Shown in pieces: positions 8,409 to 18,286 of a stretch of DNA of 64,000 nt (positions are counted from its first letter, which is position 1; each line of letters opens with the position of its first letter). Where the stretch lies: IMG/VR virus record IMGVR_UViG_3300028774_000007, positions 79,234 to 143,233 of that record; one strand, written 5' to 3'. The position numbers and the translations under genes were made by a program. A model generated the notes under the pieces. That model saw only the letters and a program-made list of their open reading frames with translations. It was not told the origin of the DNA and ran no database searches. The DNA is from a virus.

Positions 8409-11400
8409 TTATATGTGATGAAAACTGCCTATATTCCAATATCCTTTATTCTGAAACACATGCTCTGCAAAGATTATATCATATTTTTCAATTGGGCTTT
8501 CTTCATATAATTCCGATGCCATATAAAACGCTCCATGCTTTCCAGAACCAATTGATTGTGTTCTAAGACTATATTTCCATACTTTGTTAGGAACTTTGCT
8601 AAACCTATCTATAATAGGTCTAATTTCTAATACAACTAGTTTTCTACGTTCTTTTTCTTCCTGTGAGTGTGAACATAGATTAATATAGCCTAGAAACTCC
8701 AATTGTGTTAAAATTTTGTCTTTGTATGAAAAATCTTGTATAGTTTGACAGTTTAAAAAGTCGTCGCATTCCTGCAATATATTTCTCACATTCAATTTTG
8801 TAAAAGATTTCTCGCTTTCTGTTGAGTTTCGTAGTACAATATTATATAGAGTTTGTTTACTTTCGAGTTTAGTCTTGCTAATTGTTTTAGAATTTCCCTG
8901 TTTAAAGAAGTCAAACATATCAACAATTCTAAGTAATTTCATAGAATTTCCAAACTCTTCAAAGAAATCTAATTTAATTAGAATTTCAAGCTGTCTTGAA
9001 TTAATTTGGATATCTCTAATATCATACAATAAATCAGTAAAGGTATTATATGTATTATTTCTTAAACTATACAAATCATCAGCACAATTTTTATTTAAAA
9101 ACTTAATTGATTGCATACCTTTATAAATTGATTTAGTGCTTATGTCAAATGAGTATTCAGATTTACCATATCTAAATTTAGGCTCAACAATCTCTATCTT
9201 TAATAATTTAGACAATTCTGTCCCATTTGAAATGTCTTCTTCTGTTTCAGAACAATTTAAAAATGCAGTTAAAAACTCATAAGGGTGATAATAACGTAAG
9301 TATGCACATAGATATCCTAACATGCAATATGCGATACTATGGTTAAGTCCAAACATATATGAACTTGCATCTTCGATTATCTTTAGGAATATCTTTGCTT
9401 CTTCTTCTGATATCTCTCTAGGCTTATCAGAGACCTTGCAATAACCCTCTAAGATGTTTGGTAGCGCTTTCTGTAATCTATCAGCATCCTTACGACCAAT
9501 GGCACGACGGGTATTATCAGCTTCACTACCAGATAGTCCACAAATATCAGTTAAGAATTTAATTACATCTTCTTGATAGACCAGATAACCTAGATTGTCC
9601 TCTAACAATTTATCGATAATTGGTGATGGATTATGGTTAATTATATGTTTACTTAGACTATCTCTGTACGATGCACCAGATGGACGAATCATAGCCGTAA
9701 CAAGTGACATATCCTCAATAGATTTTGCATCAAATTTCTTTAATGTATTAAATGCAAAAGCAGATTCAAATTGAAATATTGCAGTATTAGATTTTTTCAT
9801 ATCAGCCCATACGTTTTCATCATTCCAATCAATCTGATATGATAACGGATATTTTTCACCAATATATTCATAAGTCTTTTTAATGATACCGACATTCTTT
9901 AATCCTAAAATATCATATTTAGCAAGTCCAGTTTCATGAACGCATTCCATATCTAACTGCATAATTACATTCCCATCATTTACGAAAGTACCATAATTAT
10001 CAGCTAATGTAATTGGAGAAATTACAATTCCTGCTGGATGTTGGCTTTGAGATATAATAGTTCCTAACATTCCTTCAAAGTAATAAAATATCTTAGGATA
10101 CTTTTCTCTGCATTTATCAGCGTTAGCTTCGTATTCTGTTTTTATCGTTTTCATAATTGCTAAATTATATGGGCTTTCACTTTTATTTAACTGTGGATTA
10201 GCCTTACACCATAAGAAGTCTAACGCTCTCCCTATATCATCAATTGTACCTTTGTCTGATATAGTTCCCATTGCTAAAACAAATGCTGTCTTTGGCTGTC
10301 CAAAATGAGTAATGATATGTTCGTATATCTTAGCCCTATCATCTTTAAACACATCAATATCGATATCTCCGATTTCCTTACGGTCTTCATTACAAAACCT
10401 AGAAAATACAGTTTTCCATCTAATAGGATTTAAATCAGTTACATCGGTAACATATGCGACACAGCTACCGCCACAACTTCCTCTGCTGAACCCAATAGGG
10501 ATACCGTTCTCTTTACACCAACAAAGAATTTCTGACATTGAAAGCATAAACCCTAACATATCAACCTTTTTAAATACCCTTATTTCTTCTTGAATATTTA
10601 TTTCAAACTTTTCTTTTTGGCTCATTGGGATTATGCCATTTTTAAGTTTTTCTTTAAACATTTTATCGATACGCTTAATAAATACTTCTTCATCATTATC
10701 GTACATTCTAGGATATTTTATTGATGCATCCAGTACAATTTGTTCTATAGTACTTGCCATAACATTTGTATTTTCTATTGCTTCTAATATTATATCCATT
10801 GGTAATGAGTTTTGCACTATAAAGCTATGTACAAGTTCATCATATGTCTTATATGTTAAATCATAATCGTCTTCATTGCTAAACTCAATTTTTTTAGATT
10901 TCTGTAATATACTACGGCATTCTGCTTTATAGCTATTTAAACTATGTGTATCTGTTCCTGCTATTAATGGCTTATTATATTTCTTTGATAAGTCATATAG
11001 GCTCTTGTTAAAACTAATCTGGTCTTCTGTATTATGGTACTGAATTTCATAATAATCATAATGTTTTAACAGTTTATCAAAGTAATCTTTAGTCTCATCT
11101 ATTTGAGACTGGTTGAAAAGAATTTCATTTCTTATTTTTAATCCGTCAAAATTAGGGTCTTCTTCTTTGGCTTCAAGAAGTTGGCTTTGTAACGATTCTA
11201 TTTTTTCTTTAATTGGGGTTATGGTATTCATTAACTTATTTAATGGAGAAGCTAAACATGCTGAAATTTTTACGATATTATCAGATACACCTAAAAATTC
11301 ATCAAAAGTTAATCTTGGTTTATAGTAAAAATGGTCTGGTTGAGTAGCTAGTCCAACTAAAGTATTTAGTTCCTTTAATCCCTCAAAGTTCTTTGCTAAT

Positions 11401-11702
11401 AAAACTGTGTGATAATTATCTCTAACTTTATATGGTTCATCTTCATTAGTGCTATCAAAGTTATCATGAAATAATTTTTCAGTTAAATACACTTCACAAC
11501 CATGAATATATTTAATTCCATTCTTTTCACAGTACATCTTTTTGGCAACCCAATTGTAGATATTACCTTAACCATGTTCAGTAGAAGCAATTGCCTTTTG
11601 CCCCAACTGAACACATCTGTCCACATAATCAGTAAATTTAGTACAGCTATCCAATAAAGAATAATCTGAATGCGAGTGATAAACTACATAATTATCTTTC
11701 AA
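8409..11702 (-). CDS. dnaE: DNA polymerase III alpha subunit (DnaE type) with in-frame TAA in PHP domain
   Basis: Replicative C-family polymerase. The frame starts at TTG 11700-11702 (AAAGGAG at 11712-11718) and encodes the PHP domain start YHSHSDYSLLDSCTKF to TEHG, where codon 45 is TAA (11568-11570). The same frame then reads GNIYNWVAKKMYCEKNG, IHGCEVYL and 1042 more residues. Catalytic palm motifs GFSRGSCGGSCVAY and IGDIDIDVF are intact, as is HPAGIVISP. The stop is flanked on both sides by GGT; skipping from one GGT to the other gives the canonical TEHG-NIYNW. Full length then is about 1095 residues. Alternatives: readthrough, reinitiation at the ATG 11535-11537 (poor RBS), or sequence error. 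Confidence 0.85.
11565..11573 (-). other. GGT-TAA-GGT stop-bypass candidate in polymerase gene
   Basis: On the minus strand the codons read CAT GGT TAA GGT AAT. Removing TAAGGT restores the TEHG-NIYNW junction usual in PHP domains, so this is a 6-base insertion carrying a stop between matched glycine codons. The layout copies in miniature the take-off/landing codon pair of the phage T4 gene 60 bypass. Confidence 0.55.
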
Positions 11703-12402
11703 TAGAATCATCTCCTTTATAATTAAATTCTCCGAACAGTTCAATTTCTTTATCTTTTCTTGCCTTAATTGCTTTTTCTATAGTATCAAAACTTCCTATA
11801 TTAATATTTTTGTAATTATACATAATCCTTGCTATATATTGATTACCAATTTGCGCTATACCTTTATATCCACTAGTGTTATTGCTATTTATTCCTCTAT
11901 TTATACCATTAGTTGATTTATTAGCTAAACGTAAATTATTCCTTCTGTTATCATTTTTATTTGTATTTTTATGGTCAATTATTATATTAGAATCATTAAT
12001 ATCTAATATAACTCGATGTAAACGATAAGAAGAATTATGTTCATTTTTTTGACTACTTATAATATAATTTTGGTCATTTTCTAGCCATGTAAAGTCTTTG
12101 ATTTTATCATAATCAACTAAATCAAAATAAAAGTTTTTATCAGTATTTGTAGTCCATCCTATTCCATATTCATTAGTTAAATCATATTTATTATATTTTC
12201 GTTTTGCTTTAGAAGTCATTTCTTTATGTAAACATCCACAAGATTGTGTATTCATTTTCTTTAAATTAGAACCTCTAACTATAATATCGTTTCCACAATC
12301 ACAATGACATAACCACCTAGTTTCCCCATTACCTACTACATCATATTTACTGATAACCAATAATTTACCAAAAACTTTATTAGTTAAATCAACCCTAACC
12401 AT
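11692..12402 (-). CDS. HNH/AP2 homing endonuclease
   Basis: 236 residues. Order: N-terminal WLCHCDCGND..SCGCLH zinc-binding segment, HNH core with IIDHKNTNKNDNRRNNLRLA (near 135-155), then an AP2-like DNA-binding domain beginning at NTSGYKGIAQIGNQYIARI. It is inserted between the polymerase and primase-helicase genes and overlaps the polymerase start by 11 bases. In phages, such free-standing endonucleases typically cut a neighbouring gene in endonuclease-free relatives; the adjacent polymerase with its odd TAA insertion is the obvious candidate target. Confidence 0.88.
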   Translation of the reverse strand: MVRVDLTNKVFGKLLVISKYDVVGNGETRWLCHCDCGNDIIVRGSNLKKMNTQSCGCLHKEMTSKAKRKYNKYDLTNEYGIGWTTNTDKNFYFDLVDYDKIKDFTWLENDQNYIISSQKNEHNSSYRLHRVILDINDSNIIIDHKNTNKNDNRRNNLRLANKSTNGINRGINSNNTSGYKGIAQIGNQYIARIMYNYKNINIGSFDTIEKAIKARKDKEIELFGEFNYKGDDSIER

Positions 12403-12408
12403 TTATTT

Positions 12409-14394
12409 TTAATATTCACCGCATTCACTTTCATTTAAATTATCGCATTCTAATTTTCTTCTCCCAACTAGTATCCCATTGCTACCAAATTTAGTGGAAG
12501 AGTATTTAATTGAGCCATTATCCCAATTATATTTCTTATAAATATCATCACTACTACCATATAATCTACGGGTAGCTTTATCGTATCTTAGCCCCATACG
12601 ATAGCCCTTTTCCCCTAATGTTCTGTCTTTAAATACTGTGAATTGTCTATCAAAGTTTTCTTGTAATAATTTTTTATCATATGTCTGTTCTAGCCCGTAA
12701 ATTCTATCAGCCATATTTACAATATTAGAAGTTCCTAAGATATCATACTCATTTAAAGGTGTTCCAACTTGTGGTTTTCTTGGATGTGCTACTAAGTGAA
12801 TTGTGCAACTATTTCTCTTTGCAAAGTGAATCAATTCATTCATAAATTCTACTTGAACAGCCGTCAAATCTGCATCAGCAATACCCTTAAAATTTAGACA
12901 CAACCAATTGTCTAAAACAAATACTCTTGTACCTCTTTTCTTATACATATCTTTCATTCTGCTAAAAACATCTAATGGGCTTGTTAGTAATAAATTATCG
13001 TATACAAACATTCTGTTCTTGTAGGTCTCTTTAATCTTCTCAACTGCCTGTGTAGTAGGCTTATAATACTTAAATCCGTTAGGATTAGTGAACTCTATAA
13101 CGTGGTCTCTTCCTGCCGCCTGTGATAGTATCCAATTTAACATCTGTGATGTAGTGCTTTCTGCATTAAACCAGAATACTGATTCTCCTTTATCTACTGC
13201 ATCAAGCACACAAGATTGTGCAATTAGTGTGGTCTTTCCTACACCACTGTAAGCCGTCCAAATATTCATCGTACCATCTATGTAGCCATAAATCTTAGAA
13301 TCTAAATCACGTAGTCCTGTTGATAAGTAATGGGTCTTTTCAATATCAAATTCTTCTACTGTTGTTAGGTCTACGATATTTTCAAGAGGAACTTCTTCTG
13401 CGTTATTAATTAATTGGAGTATGTCACCTTTACCACAACTTAATAAAATATTATTTGCATCTGTTTTTCTAATGAATACATTCTCGCTAAATGTTTGATA
13501 GTATGCTTCGACTTTATCTTCTTGTTCAACTGTTGGCTTAATAACTTTACAACGATATTCACCCAAACGATTAATGGTATTTTTTAATCCTTCTTGCCCT
13601 GCTGAATCATTATCAAACCATAATATAATTTCTTTAAAATTTTCAAGGAAATCATAGTTAAATTCAATCCATCCTAAATCATTTGCACCACCGTTAATTG
13701 AACATACATTAGAATATCCCGCTTCAACACAAGCTAAAGTATCTTGATATCCCTCTGTAATTACAAGTGGTTTTGTAATATCTACTTTATTACTATTATA
13801 TAAGATAGGACACATAGATACTTTTGGTTGCCACCACATCTTCATTTCTCCATGTTTAATAGCATGTGATGGTCTATATTTAACTGCTAGTAATGTATTG
13901 TCTAAGTCTCTAAGTTCATATACTATATTACCATGAACATCCTGTTTAACATCCATGTAATCAAGCGTTGCCTTTGATATACCACGCTTTGCCAGATAGT
14001 CTTCTACTTGTGACCTATCTGTATTTGTCTCTTCCCGTGGATAAATATAGCCTTTAAAATAATCCTTTCTATCTTTTACACTTTGACCATAATCTTTAAC
14101 ATCATAGCCCATATCAAGTTCTTCAAATAATCTTTTTAAAGCTTTCTTATAAGTACCTTCTAATGTAGTATATAAATCTAAAATACCAAAGTTCTTACCA
14201 CATCCGAAACAGTGGAAATAATGCTCTTTTGTATTCCAAGAAAAACTAGGTGTAGATTCATGATGAAAAGGGCAACACCCTTTTAAATTTGCTTCATCCC
14301 ATTGTTCGAGATTCAATTCCTTATTAATGATAAAAGCCGCATTATCGCCTAGCTTGTCTTTCGCTTCTTGAATTTTCTCAAACAAATCTGTCAA
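12409..14394 (-). CDS. Primase-helicase (T7 gp4-like)
   Basis: 661 residues. N-terminal CHC2-type zinc finger (Cys 40/41, His 45, HCFGCG at 61-66), TOPRIM primase core with VITEGYQD at 211-218 and WFDNDSAG at 259-266, then a RecA/DnaB-like helicase with Walker A SGVGKTT at 383-389 and a Walker B-type VFVLDNW near 480. It unwinds the fork and lays RNA primers. Operon position just upstream of the polymerase, with HNH genes on both sides. Full length for the family. Confidence 0.93.
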   Translation of the reverse strand: MTDLFEKIQEAKDKLGDNAAFIINKELNLEQWDEANLKGCCPFHHESTPSFSWNTKEHYFHCFGCGKNFGILDLYTTLEGTYKKALKRLFEELDMGYDVKDYGQSVKDRKDYFKGYIYPREETNTDRSQVEDYLAKRGISKATLDYMDVKQDVHGNIVYELRDLDNTLLAVKYRPSHAIKHGEMKMWWQPKVSMCPILYNSNKVDITKPLVITEGYQDTLACVEAGYSNVCSINGGANDLGWIEFNYDFLENFKEIILWFDNDSAGQEGLKNTINRLGEYRCKVIKPTVEQEDKVEAYYQTFSENVFIRKTDANNILLSCGKGDILQLINNAEEVPLENIVDLTTVEEFDIEKTHYLSTGLRDLDSKIYGYIDGTMNIWTAYSGVGKTTLIAQSCVLDAVDKGESVFWFNAESTTSQMLNWILSQAAGRDHVIEFTNPNGFKYYKPTTQAVEKIKETYKNRMFVYDNLLLTSPLDVFSRMKDMYKKRGTRVFVLDNWLCLNFKGIADADLTAVQVEFMNELIHFAKRNSCTIHLVAHPRKPQVGTPLNEYDILGTSNIVNMADRIYGLEQTYDKKLLQENFDRQFTVFKDRTLGEKGYRMGLRYDKATRRLYGSSDDIYKKYNWDNGSIKYSSTKFGSNGILVGRRKLECDNLNESECGEY

Positions 14395-15164
14395 ACTATA
14401 TCAACCCCATTCTTAAAACCATCTCTATCTGATTCAAATTGTTTTCTATACTTTACAGCTTCTTCTTTATTGTCACACCATTTAAAATAATGTTTTCCAT
14501 TATAAGTTAAATAGGCATTCCATTTATTATATTTTTCATTATAAGATACACCAACTACACCTGTTTTGTTAGGTTCGATAGAGGATATTAATTCACAGTT
14601 TTTTAATCCTCTTTCTATTCTGCTATATATTGTATATATTGATATATTATATTTTTTAGAAATTTGTTGTGGAGTGAATTTTTCGCCATCAATTTCTCCG
14701 TATATATTATAAGATGTATTGTTTTGTTGTTCTTTATTTGTTGCCCATCTACAATTCTCTGGACAATAATCTTTATTACCATCTATACGGTCTATACTTA
14801 GATTATCTTGATATCCATTATCTATAGACCAGTTATAGAAATTCATAAAATCATTAAGCCATTCTTGACAGATATTTATATCTTTATAATATTCATGATA
14901 TTTATGAGTTCCGTATACTCTACATTTCATCCCATGATATATGCTATATAATCTTGTATGCATTAAACAACCACAAGATTTAGATTTTCCAGAAATTAAT
15001 CTTTGAGCAGATACGTTTATTTCTTTATTGCATAACTTACATTTACATAGCCACAACGGTGAAACATAATGACGATATTGTTTTTCTCCATTTTGTTTAA
15101 TTGCTATTAAAAATCCGAAATTTATTCCTGTTAAATTATCATTAACTTTCAATATCTTCACCAT
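14391..15164 (-). CDS. HNH/AP2-type homing endonuclease
   Basis: About 257 residues. A zinc-binding LCKCKLCNKE..SCGCLM segment, then a phage HNH-like core running from YHGMKCRVYG to SIDRIDGNKDYCPENCRW, an HTH-like QQISKKYNISIYTIYSRI and a C-terminal AP2-like NKTGVVGVSYNEKYNKW domain. The start is uncertain: ATG 15162-15164 overlaps the nuclease gene by 23 bases and has no strong SD; TTG 15150-15152 is an alternative. Wedged between the RecB-like nuclease and primase-helicase genes. Confidence 0.8.
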   Translation of the reverse strand: MVKILKVNDNLTGINFGFLIAIKQNGEKQYRHYVSPLWLCKCKLCNKEINVSAQRLISGKSKSCGCLMHTRLYSIYHGMKCRVYGTHKYHEYYKDINICQEWLNDFMNFYNWSIDNGYQDNLSIDRIDGNKDYCPENCRWATNKEQQNNTSYNIYGEIDGEKFTPQQISKKYNISIYTIYSRIERGLKNCELISSIEPNKTGVVGVSYNEKYNKWNAYLTYNGKHYFKWCDNKEEAVKYRKQFESDRDGFKNGVDIV

Positions 15165-15945
15165 TTTTAATAGGGCATACATTTCTGAACGCGCAAAAAT
15201 TGTCGGAAAAGAAGTCTCCACAATTTGGGTAGAAGTCAAATGTTGATTCAATTTCTTCAACATTAGTTACAGCCCAATTCAAAGCTTCTTCATAGTCTTC
15301 TTGCTTAAAATCTATAATAGTCCATTCATTTTTTCTAAATCTGTTAAACATCATTTGCTTTGGAAATTTACCGTATTTTTTATATGTAGCATATGAATAT
15401 AGGTATAATTGTCTTGCATATTCTTTTAGTTCGGCTTTACTCTTAAACCTTGCTTTAGATTTATGGTCTATAATTACTAAATCTCCATTTTTATCAAGCG
15501 CGACTAAATCAATTTTACCATTAAATATAAACAAATCATTTATAACTTCTTCAAATTCATATTCAGCTTCAAGTATTTCAAAGTCATTAAATCCTTCAAA
15601 ATTCTCAAAATATTTCTTTCCACTATCGTAATAATCTCCTGCAAAATCCTTTGAAAAGTCTTCTGACATTTTTAATGTAAAATCTGATGTTATTTCTTTG
15701 TTATAGTTATCAATATAATATTGTGATAAATCATAAACGTTTAGTTCGCCTTTTTCAAATTTCTCTAAAATATTATGGCAAAATCCACCGAACTCGGAAG
15801 TGCCATGACTTATGCCCTCTTCTCCATTAAAATAATGCTTAAAGAATCCATATCTACAATGTAAAAATGAAGATATCTTACTAAACGAATATCTTGGAAG
15901 TTCACGTTGCTTTTCTGTTAATACTCCTGTGTTAATACTCTCCAA
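15142..15945 (-). CDS. PD-(D/E)XK exonuclease (RecB/Cas4-like)
   Basis: 267 residues. FGGFCHNILEKFEKG gives the conserved His/Glu, IFNGKIDLVALD the active-site Asp and LVIIDHKSK the (D/E)xK; RQLYLYSYA is the QxxxY motif typical of RecB-family nucleases. One Cys near residue 30 plus a C-terminal cluster (CGDFFSDNFCAFRNVC) suggests the 4Fe-4S site of Cas4/AddB-type enzymes. Likely processes DNA ends for replication or recombination together with SSB and the Sak4-like ATPase. Confidence 0.83.
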   Translation of the reverse strand: MESINTGVLTEKQRELPRYSFSKISSFLHCRYGFFKHYFNGEEGISHGTSEFGGFCHNILEKFEKGELNVYDLSQYYIDNYNKEITSDFTLKMSEDFSKDFAGDYYDSGKKYFENFEGFNDFEILEAEYEFEEVINDLFIFNGKIDLVALDKNGDLVIIDHKSKARFKSKAELKEYARQLYLYSYATYKKYGKFPKQMMFNRFRKNEWTIIDFKQEDYEEALNWAVTNVEEIESTFDFYPNCGDFFSDNFCAFRNVCPIKNGEDIES

Positions 15946-15966
15946 CTACTCACCAACCTTATAATT

Positions 15967-15997
15967 AAAGCCACAGAAATATCACATCTGTGGCTTT
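15967..15997. terminator. Symmetric hairpin between ssb and the nuclease gene
   Basis: Perfect 11-bp stem (15967-15977 with 15987-15997) and 9-base loop, flanked by T-runs on both strands. Probably a partial terminator that lowers nuclease, primase and polymerase transcription relative to ssb. Confidence 0.7.
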
Positions 15998-16026
15998 ATT
16001 CTATTTATTAAATTTTCTGTGTTATA

Positions 16027-16440
16027 TTAGAATGGAAGTTCGTCATCATCTGGTGTTTCATTTTTAGCGCTTGTATCTTCGTTAGCAGTTTCATCAGAAG
16101 AAGTGCTTGCTTCGCTTTGGCTCTTAGAATCAATAAACTCAAAATTGTTTACAATGACTTCTGTCTTTTTGCGTTTATTACCATCTTTATCGGTATATGT
16201 ACTGCTTCTTAGTTCGCCTTGAACTCCAACCTTTTGTCCCTTTTTGAAATACTTTACTAAGAACTCGGCATGTTGATTCATTGCTACGAAATCGATAAAA
16301 TCTGCTTGTGGATGTTCTTTATCTTTACTATATCTATTTCTAGCAAGTGTAAAGTCAGCCACCTTAAAAGTATCGCTAATTTCTTTAATTTCGGGGTCTG
16401 CTGTTAGTCTACCAATGAAAATTGCATCATTACCTACCAT
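16027..16440 (-). CDS. ssb: Single-stranded DNA-binding protein
   Basis: 137 residues. OB-fold with FIGRLTADPEI at the N-terminus, FTLARNRY and the GQKVGVQGELRSSTY strand; a Ser/Thr/Glu-rich disordered linker leads to the acidic tip DDDELPF that recruits partner proteins. Coats ssDNA at the fork. Four bases separate it from the Sak4-like gene. Confidence 0.94.
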   Translation of the reverse strand: MVGNDAIFIGRLTADPEIKEISDTFKVADFTLARNRYSKDKEHPQADFIDFVAMNQHAEFLVKYFKKGQKVGVQGELRSSTYTDKDGNKRKKTEVIVNNFEFIDSKSQSEASTSSDETANEDTSAKNETPDDDELPF

Positions 16441-16443
16441 ATA

Positions 16444-17403
16444 TTATTCTCCTTCATCCGTCTTAATTAAACACTGTAACGCATCTAATACTTCTTCTGC
16501 AACGCTTAAATCTGTAATAACATTAAAGTTTGCAGTCTTCTTACCATTGACTAGATTATATTCCTTGATGGCATTAGAAATATCAGTTCTACCTATACCA
16601 TCATCTTGTAACTGTTTAGCCAACATGCTAATCTCTGCAATTTTGGCAGTTACTTCATCACTAGGAGTTACAGCTACTTTTACTTGCTGTGTAACTGTAG
16701 CTGATTTAACAACTGCATCTACATCACCACTATTAGCCCAATCATATAGGTTCTCTCCGTCTTTTTCTGTAAGTACATCATATCTACCCTCAAATAAATG
16801 CGTATTGTCTTTTTCTACATTTGGAATATGAGTTTCTTGGTCAATATTCAAAACAACAGTATACTGGAAATCTCCTGCTTCTCTTTGCTTAAAGCCAACA
16901 CCAACTTTTTTAGGGGCTTGTTTACCATTCTTATCTTCCATCGTATAAGCTGTTTTACCTCTTACAGTAGAAATAATATGTATTGGAGTTTGTAGAATTT
17001 TTTCTTGGAATGCATCATCTCTAGGTGTTAACTTAGCCCAGTTCGTATATGAATTACCATTCATCTTACTATGTACATCTAAGATATATTCCCACTCATG
17101 TGATGTGCTATCAATTACAAGTACTTTAAATCCTGCATCAACTGCGGCTTGAATTGCTTCGATGTATTTTTCTGGTGTATAAGGTGCTTCTAACTGAATA
17201 TCAGAGAATGAGAACTCATTAGCGTAGTATCTGATACGACCATTTTCTGTATCAATTACTGCAACTCCCTCGCCACCAGTCTTTCGTGCAAGTCCCGTTG
17301 CAAGTCTTAATGCCGTGTAACTTTTTCCTGCTCCTGCAACACCGCCTAGAAGAACTTTAACATAGATATTCTCTCTCTGTGCCTTTTTAAATTGCATTGC
17401 CAT
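16444..17403 (-). CDS. RecA-like AAA ATPase (Sak4-type recombination protein)
   Basis: 319 residues. Walker A GGVAGAGKSYTA near 20-31, AVIDTENGR, Walker B VLVIDSTSHEWE and a RecA-like core; the C-terminal ~100 residues are helical. This is the phage AAA_24/Sak4 family, small Rad51-like ATPases that work with SSB in single-strand annealing recombination. Its position directly upstream of ssb supports that role. Confidence 0.82.
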   Translation of the reverse strand: MAMQFKKAQRENIYVKVLLGGVAGAGKSYTALRLATGLARKTGGEGVAVIDTENGRIRYYANEFSFSDIQLEAPYTPEKYIEAIQAAVDAGFKVLVIDSTSHEWEYILDVHSKMNGNSYTNWAKLTPRDDAFQEKILQTPIHIISTVRGKTAYTMEDKNGKQAPKKVGVGFKQREAGDFQYTVVLNIDQETHIPNVEKDNTHLFEGRYDVLTEKDGENLYDWANSGDVDAVVKSATVTQQVKVAVTPSDEVTAKIAEISMLAKQLQDDGIGRTDISNAIKEYNLVNGKKTANFNVITDLSVAEEVLDALQCLIKTDEGE

Positions 17404-17472
17404 ATTAATTTAATTACCTCACTTTATTATGTATTAAATTTTATATTAAAAATAATATAATCTGTTTAAGAG

Positions 17473-17724
17473 TTAGCCTTCTACTTTTGGAATAACAATT
17501 GGTTTATTCTTAGTTCTGCAAGATTCACATCTTAATGGCAAACTGCCGAATTTCGTAATAAAATATACCGCATCATTATCTGTAAGCTGATACATTTTCC
17601 CACATTCTTTACAGATTCTATGACTTACTCTACGGTGTGGGCAGAAATCCCTTTTAATGGCTACTTTAGCTTGTACCTCACTTGAAACTTCTACAACAGA
17701 ATTGTCTAGTTCTTCTTTAAGCAT
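17473..17724 (-). CDS. Zinc-ribbon protein
   Basis: 83 residues with two CxxC pairs: CKECGKMYQLTDNDAVYF and LRCESCRTK, the arrangement of the small zinc-ribbon (zf-trcl-like) proteins common in Firmicute phages. Likely nucleic-acid or protein binding. Start ATG 17722-17724, 12 bases after the preceding gene. Confidence 0.75.
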   Translation of the reverse strand: MLKEELDNSVVEVSSEVQAKVAIKRDFCPHRRVSHRICKECGKMYQLTDNDAVYFITKFGSLPLRCESCRTKNKPIVIPKVEG

Positions 17725-17736
17725 TTTGTTTACCCC

Positions 17737-18066
17737 TTATTTATTATATTTTGATTCCGTAAATTTTAAGCAATCGTCAGTTTCTTTTTGAATTTTAATG
17801 TCCAATGCATCAACAATCTTATTCTCATAGACAACTTCATTGTTAATCCATTTAACAAATGTTAATAGTTTCTTAATATAAGATTCATGAAGATTCATTT
17901 TGATAAAATCCTGTTTAATCTTATATTTACGCTTTACTAAATCACTACCGAACTCTTCATCGAAAGTGTCTTCTGGATGACATACGGCAACTGCTCTAAT
18001 TTTTTTACCCTTGTAATAACCATCTGCAATTGTGACCTTGTTCTTTTTGTCAAATTTAATTTTCAT
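17737..18066 (-). CDS. Hypothetical phage protein, 109 residues
   Basis: Not assigned to a named function. N-terminus is a short beta region (KKNKVTIADGYYKGKKIRAVA), the rest charged helices ending in KYNK. First gene behind the promoter at 18118-18146, so it heads the zinc ribbon, Sak4-like, ssb and replication operon. Confidence 0.65.
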   Translation of the reverse strand: MKIKFDKKNKVTIADGYYKGKKIRAVAVCHPEDTFDEEFGSDLVKRKYKIKQDFIKMNLHESYIKKLLTFVKWINNEVVYENKIVDALDIKIQKETDDCLKFTESKYNK

Positions 18067-18117
18067 ACTAAATAAATTTCCCCTTATTTTTATTTATTGG
18101 TTTATCTCTCTATATAT

Positions 18118-18146
18118 ATTATAGTATAATTAGTTTTGTAAGTCAA
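18118..18146 (-). promoter_or_regulatory. Sigma-A type promoter of the replication operon
   Basis: Minus strand TTGACT (18141-18146), 17-base spacer, TATAAT (18118-18123). Confidence 0.83.
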
Positions 18147-18183
18147 GGGATTCTAAATTAATTATACTAATTAAATTATTAAC

Positions 18184-18235
18184 AAGATGCTTTTAAATAT
18201 TCCATTATATTTTATTTAATAGCTGTACGCATCTT
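18184..18235 (-). ncRNA. Hairpin RNA element B (Ro-locus family)
   Basis: Minus strand: AAGATGC, then ACAGCTATTAAA, an A/T-rich loop, ATTTAAAA and GCATCTT followed by GTTAATA. The closing 7-bp helix differs from element A (AAGACAC/GTGTCTT) by two compensated base pairs while the flanking single-stranded blocks are conserved. A TATAAT-ATATATAGA block just upstream (18248-18253) matches the A promoter -10 region but lacks a good -35. Confidence 0.5.
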
Positions 18236-18250
18236 TAATCTATATATATT

Positions 18251-18286
18251 ATAATAGGGTTAATTTTTATACCGTAACCCTATTAT
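18251..18286 (-). other. Hairpin over the stop codon of the Ro-like gene
   Basis: Perfect 12-bp inverted repeat (18251-18262 with 18275-18286), with the stop codon in the loop. No U-run follows on the minus strand, so it may protect the mRNA end rather than terminate. Confidence 0.45.

Noticed and set aside
8409-11537. Polymerase starting at ATG 11537 as the sole product
   Set aside because: Leaves out the PHP residues HSHSD and TEHG that are encoded in frame just upstream with a good SD, and the ATG has no clear SD.
16415-16831. Plus-strand 138-codon ORF
   Set aside because: Antisense to the start of ssb and the Sak4-like gene, both well supported; no promoter or SD.
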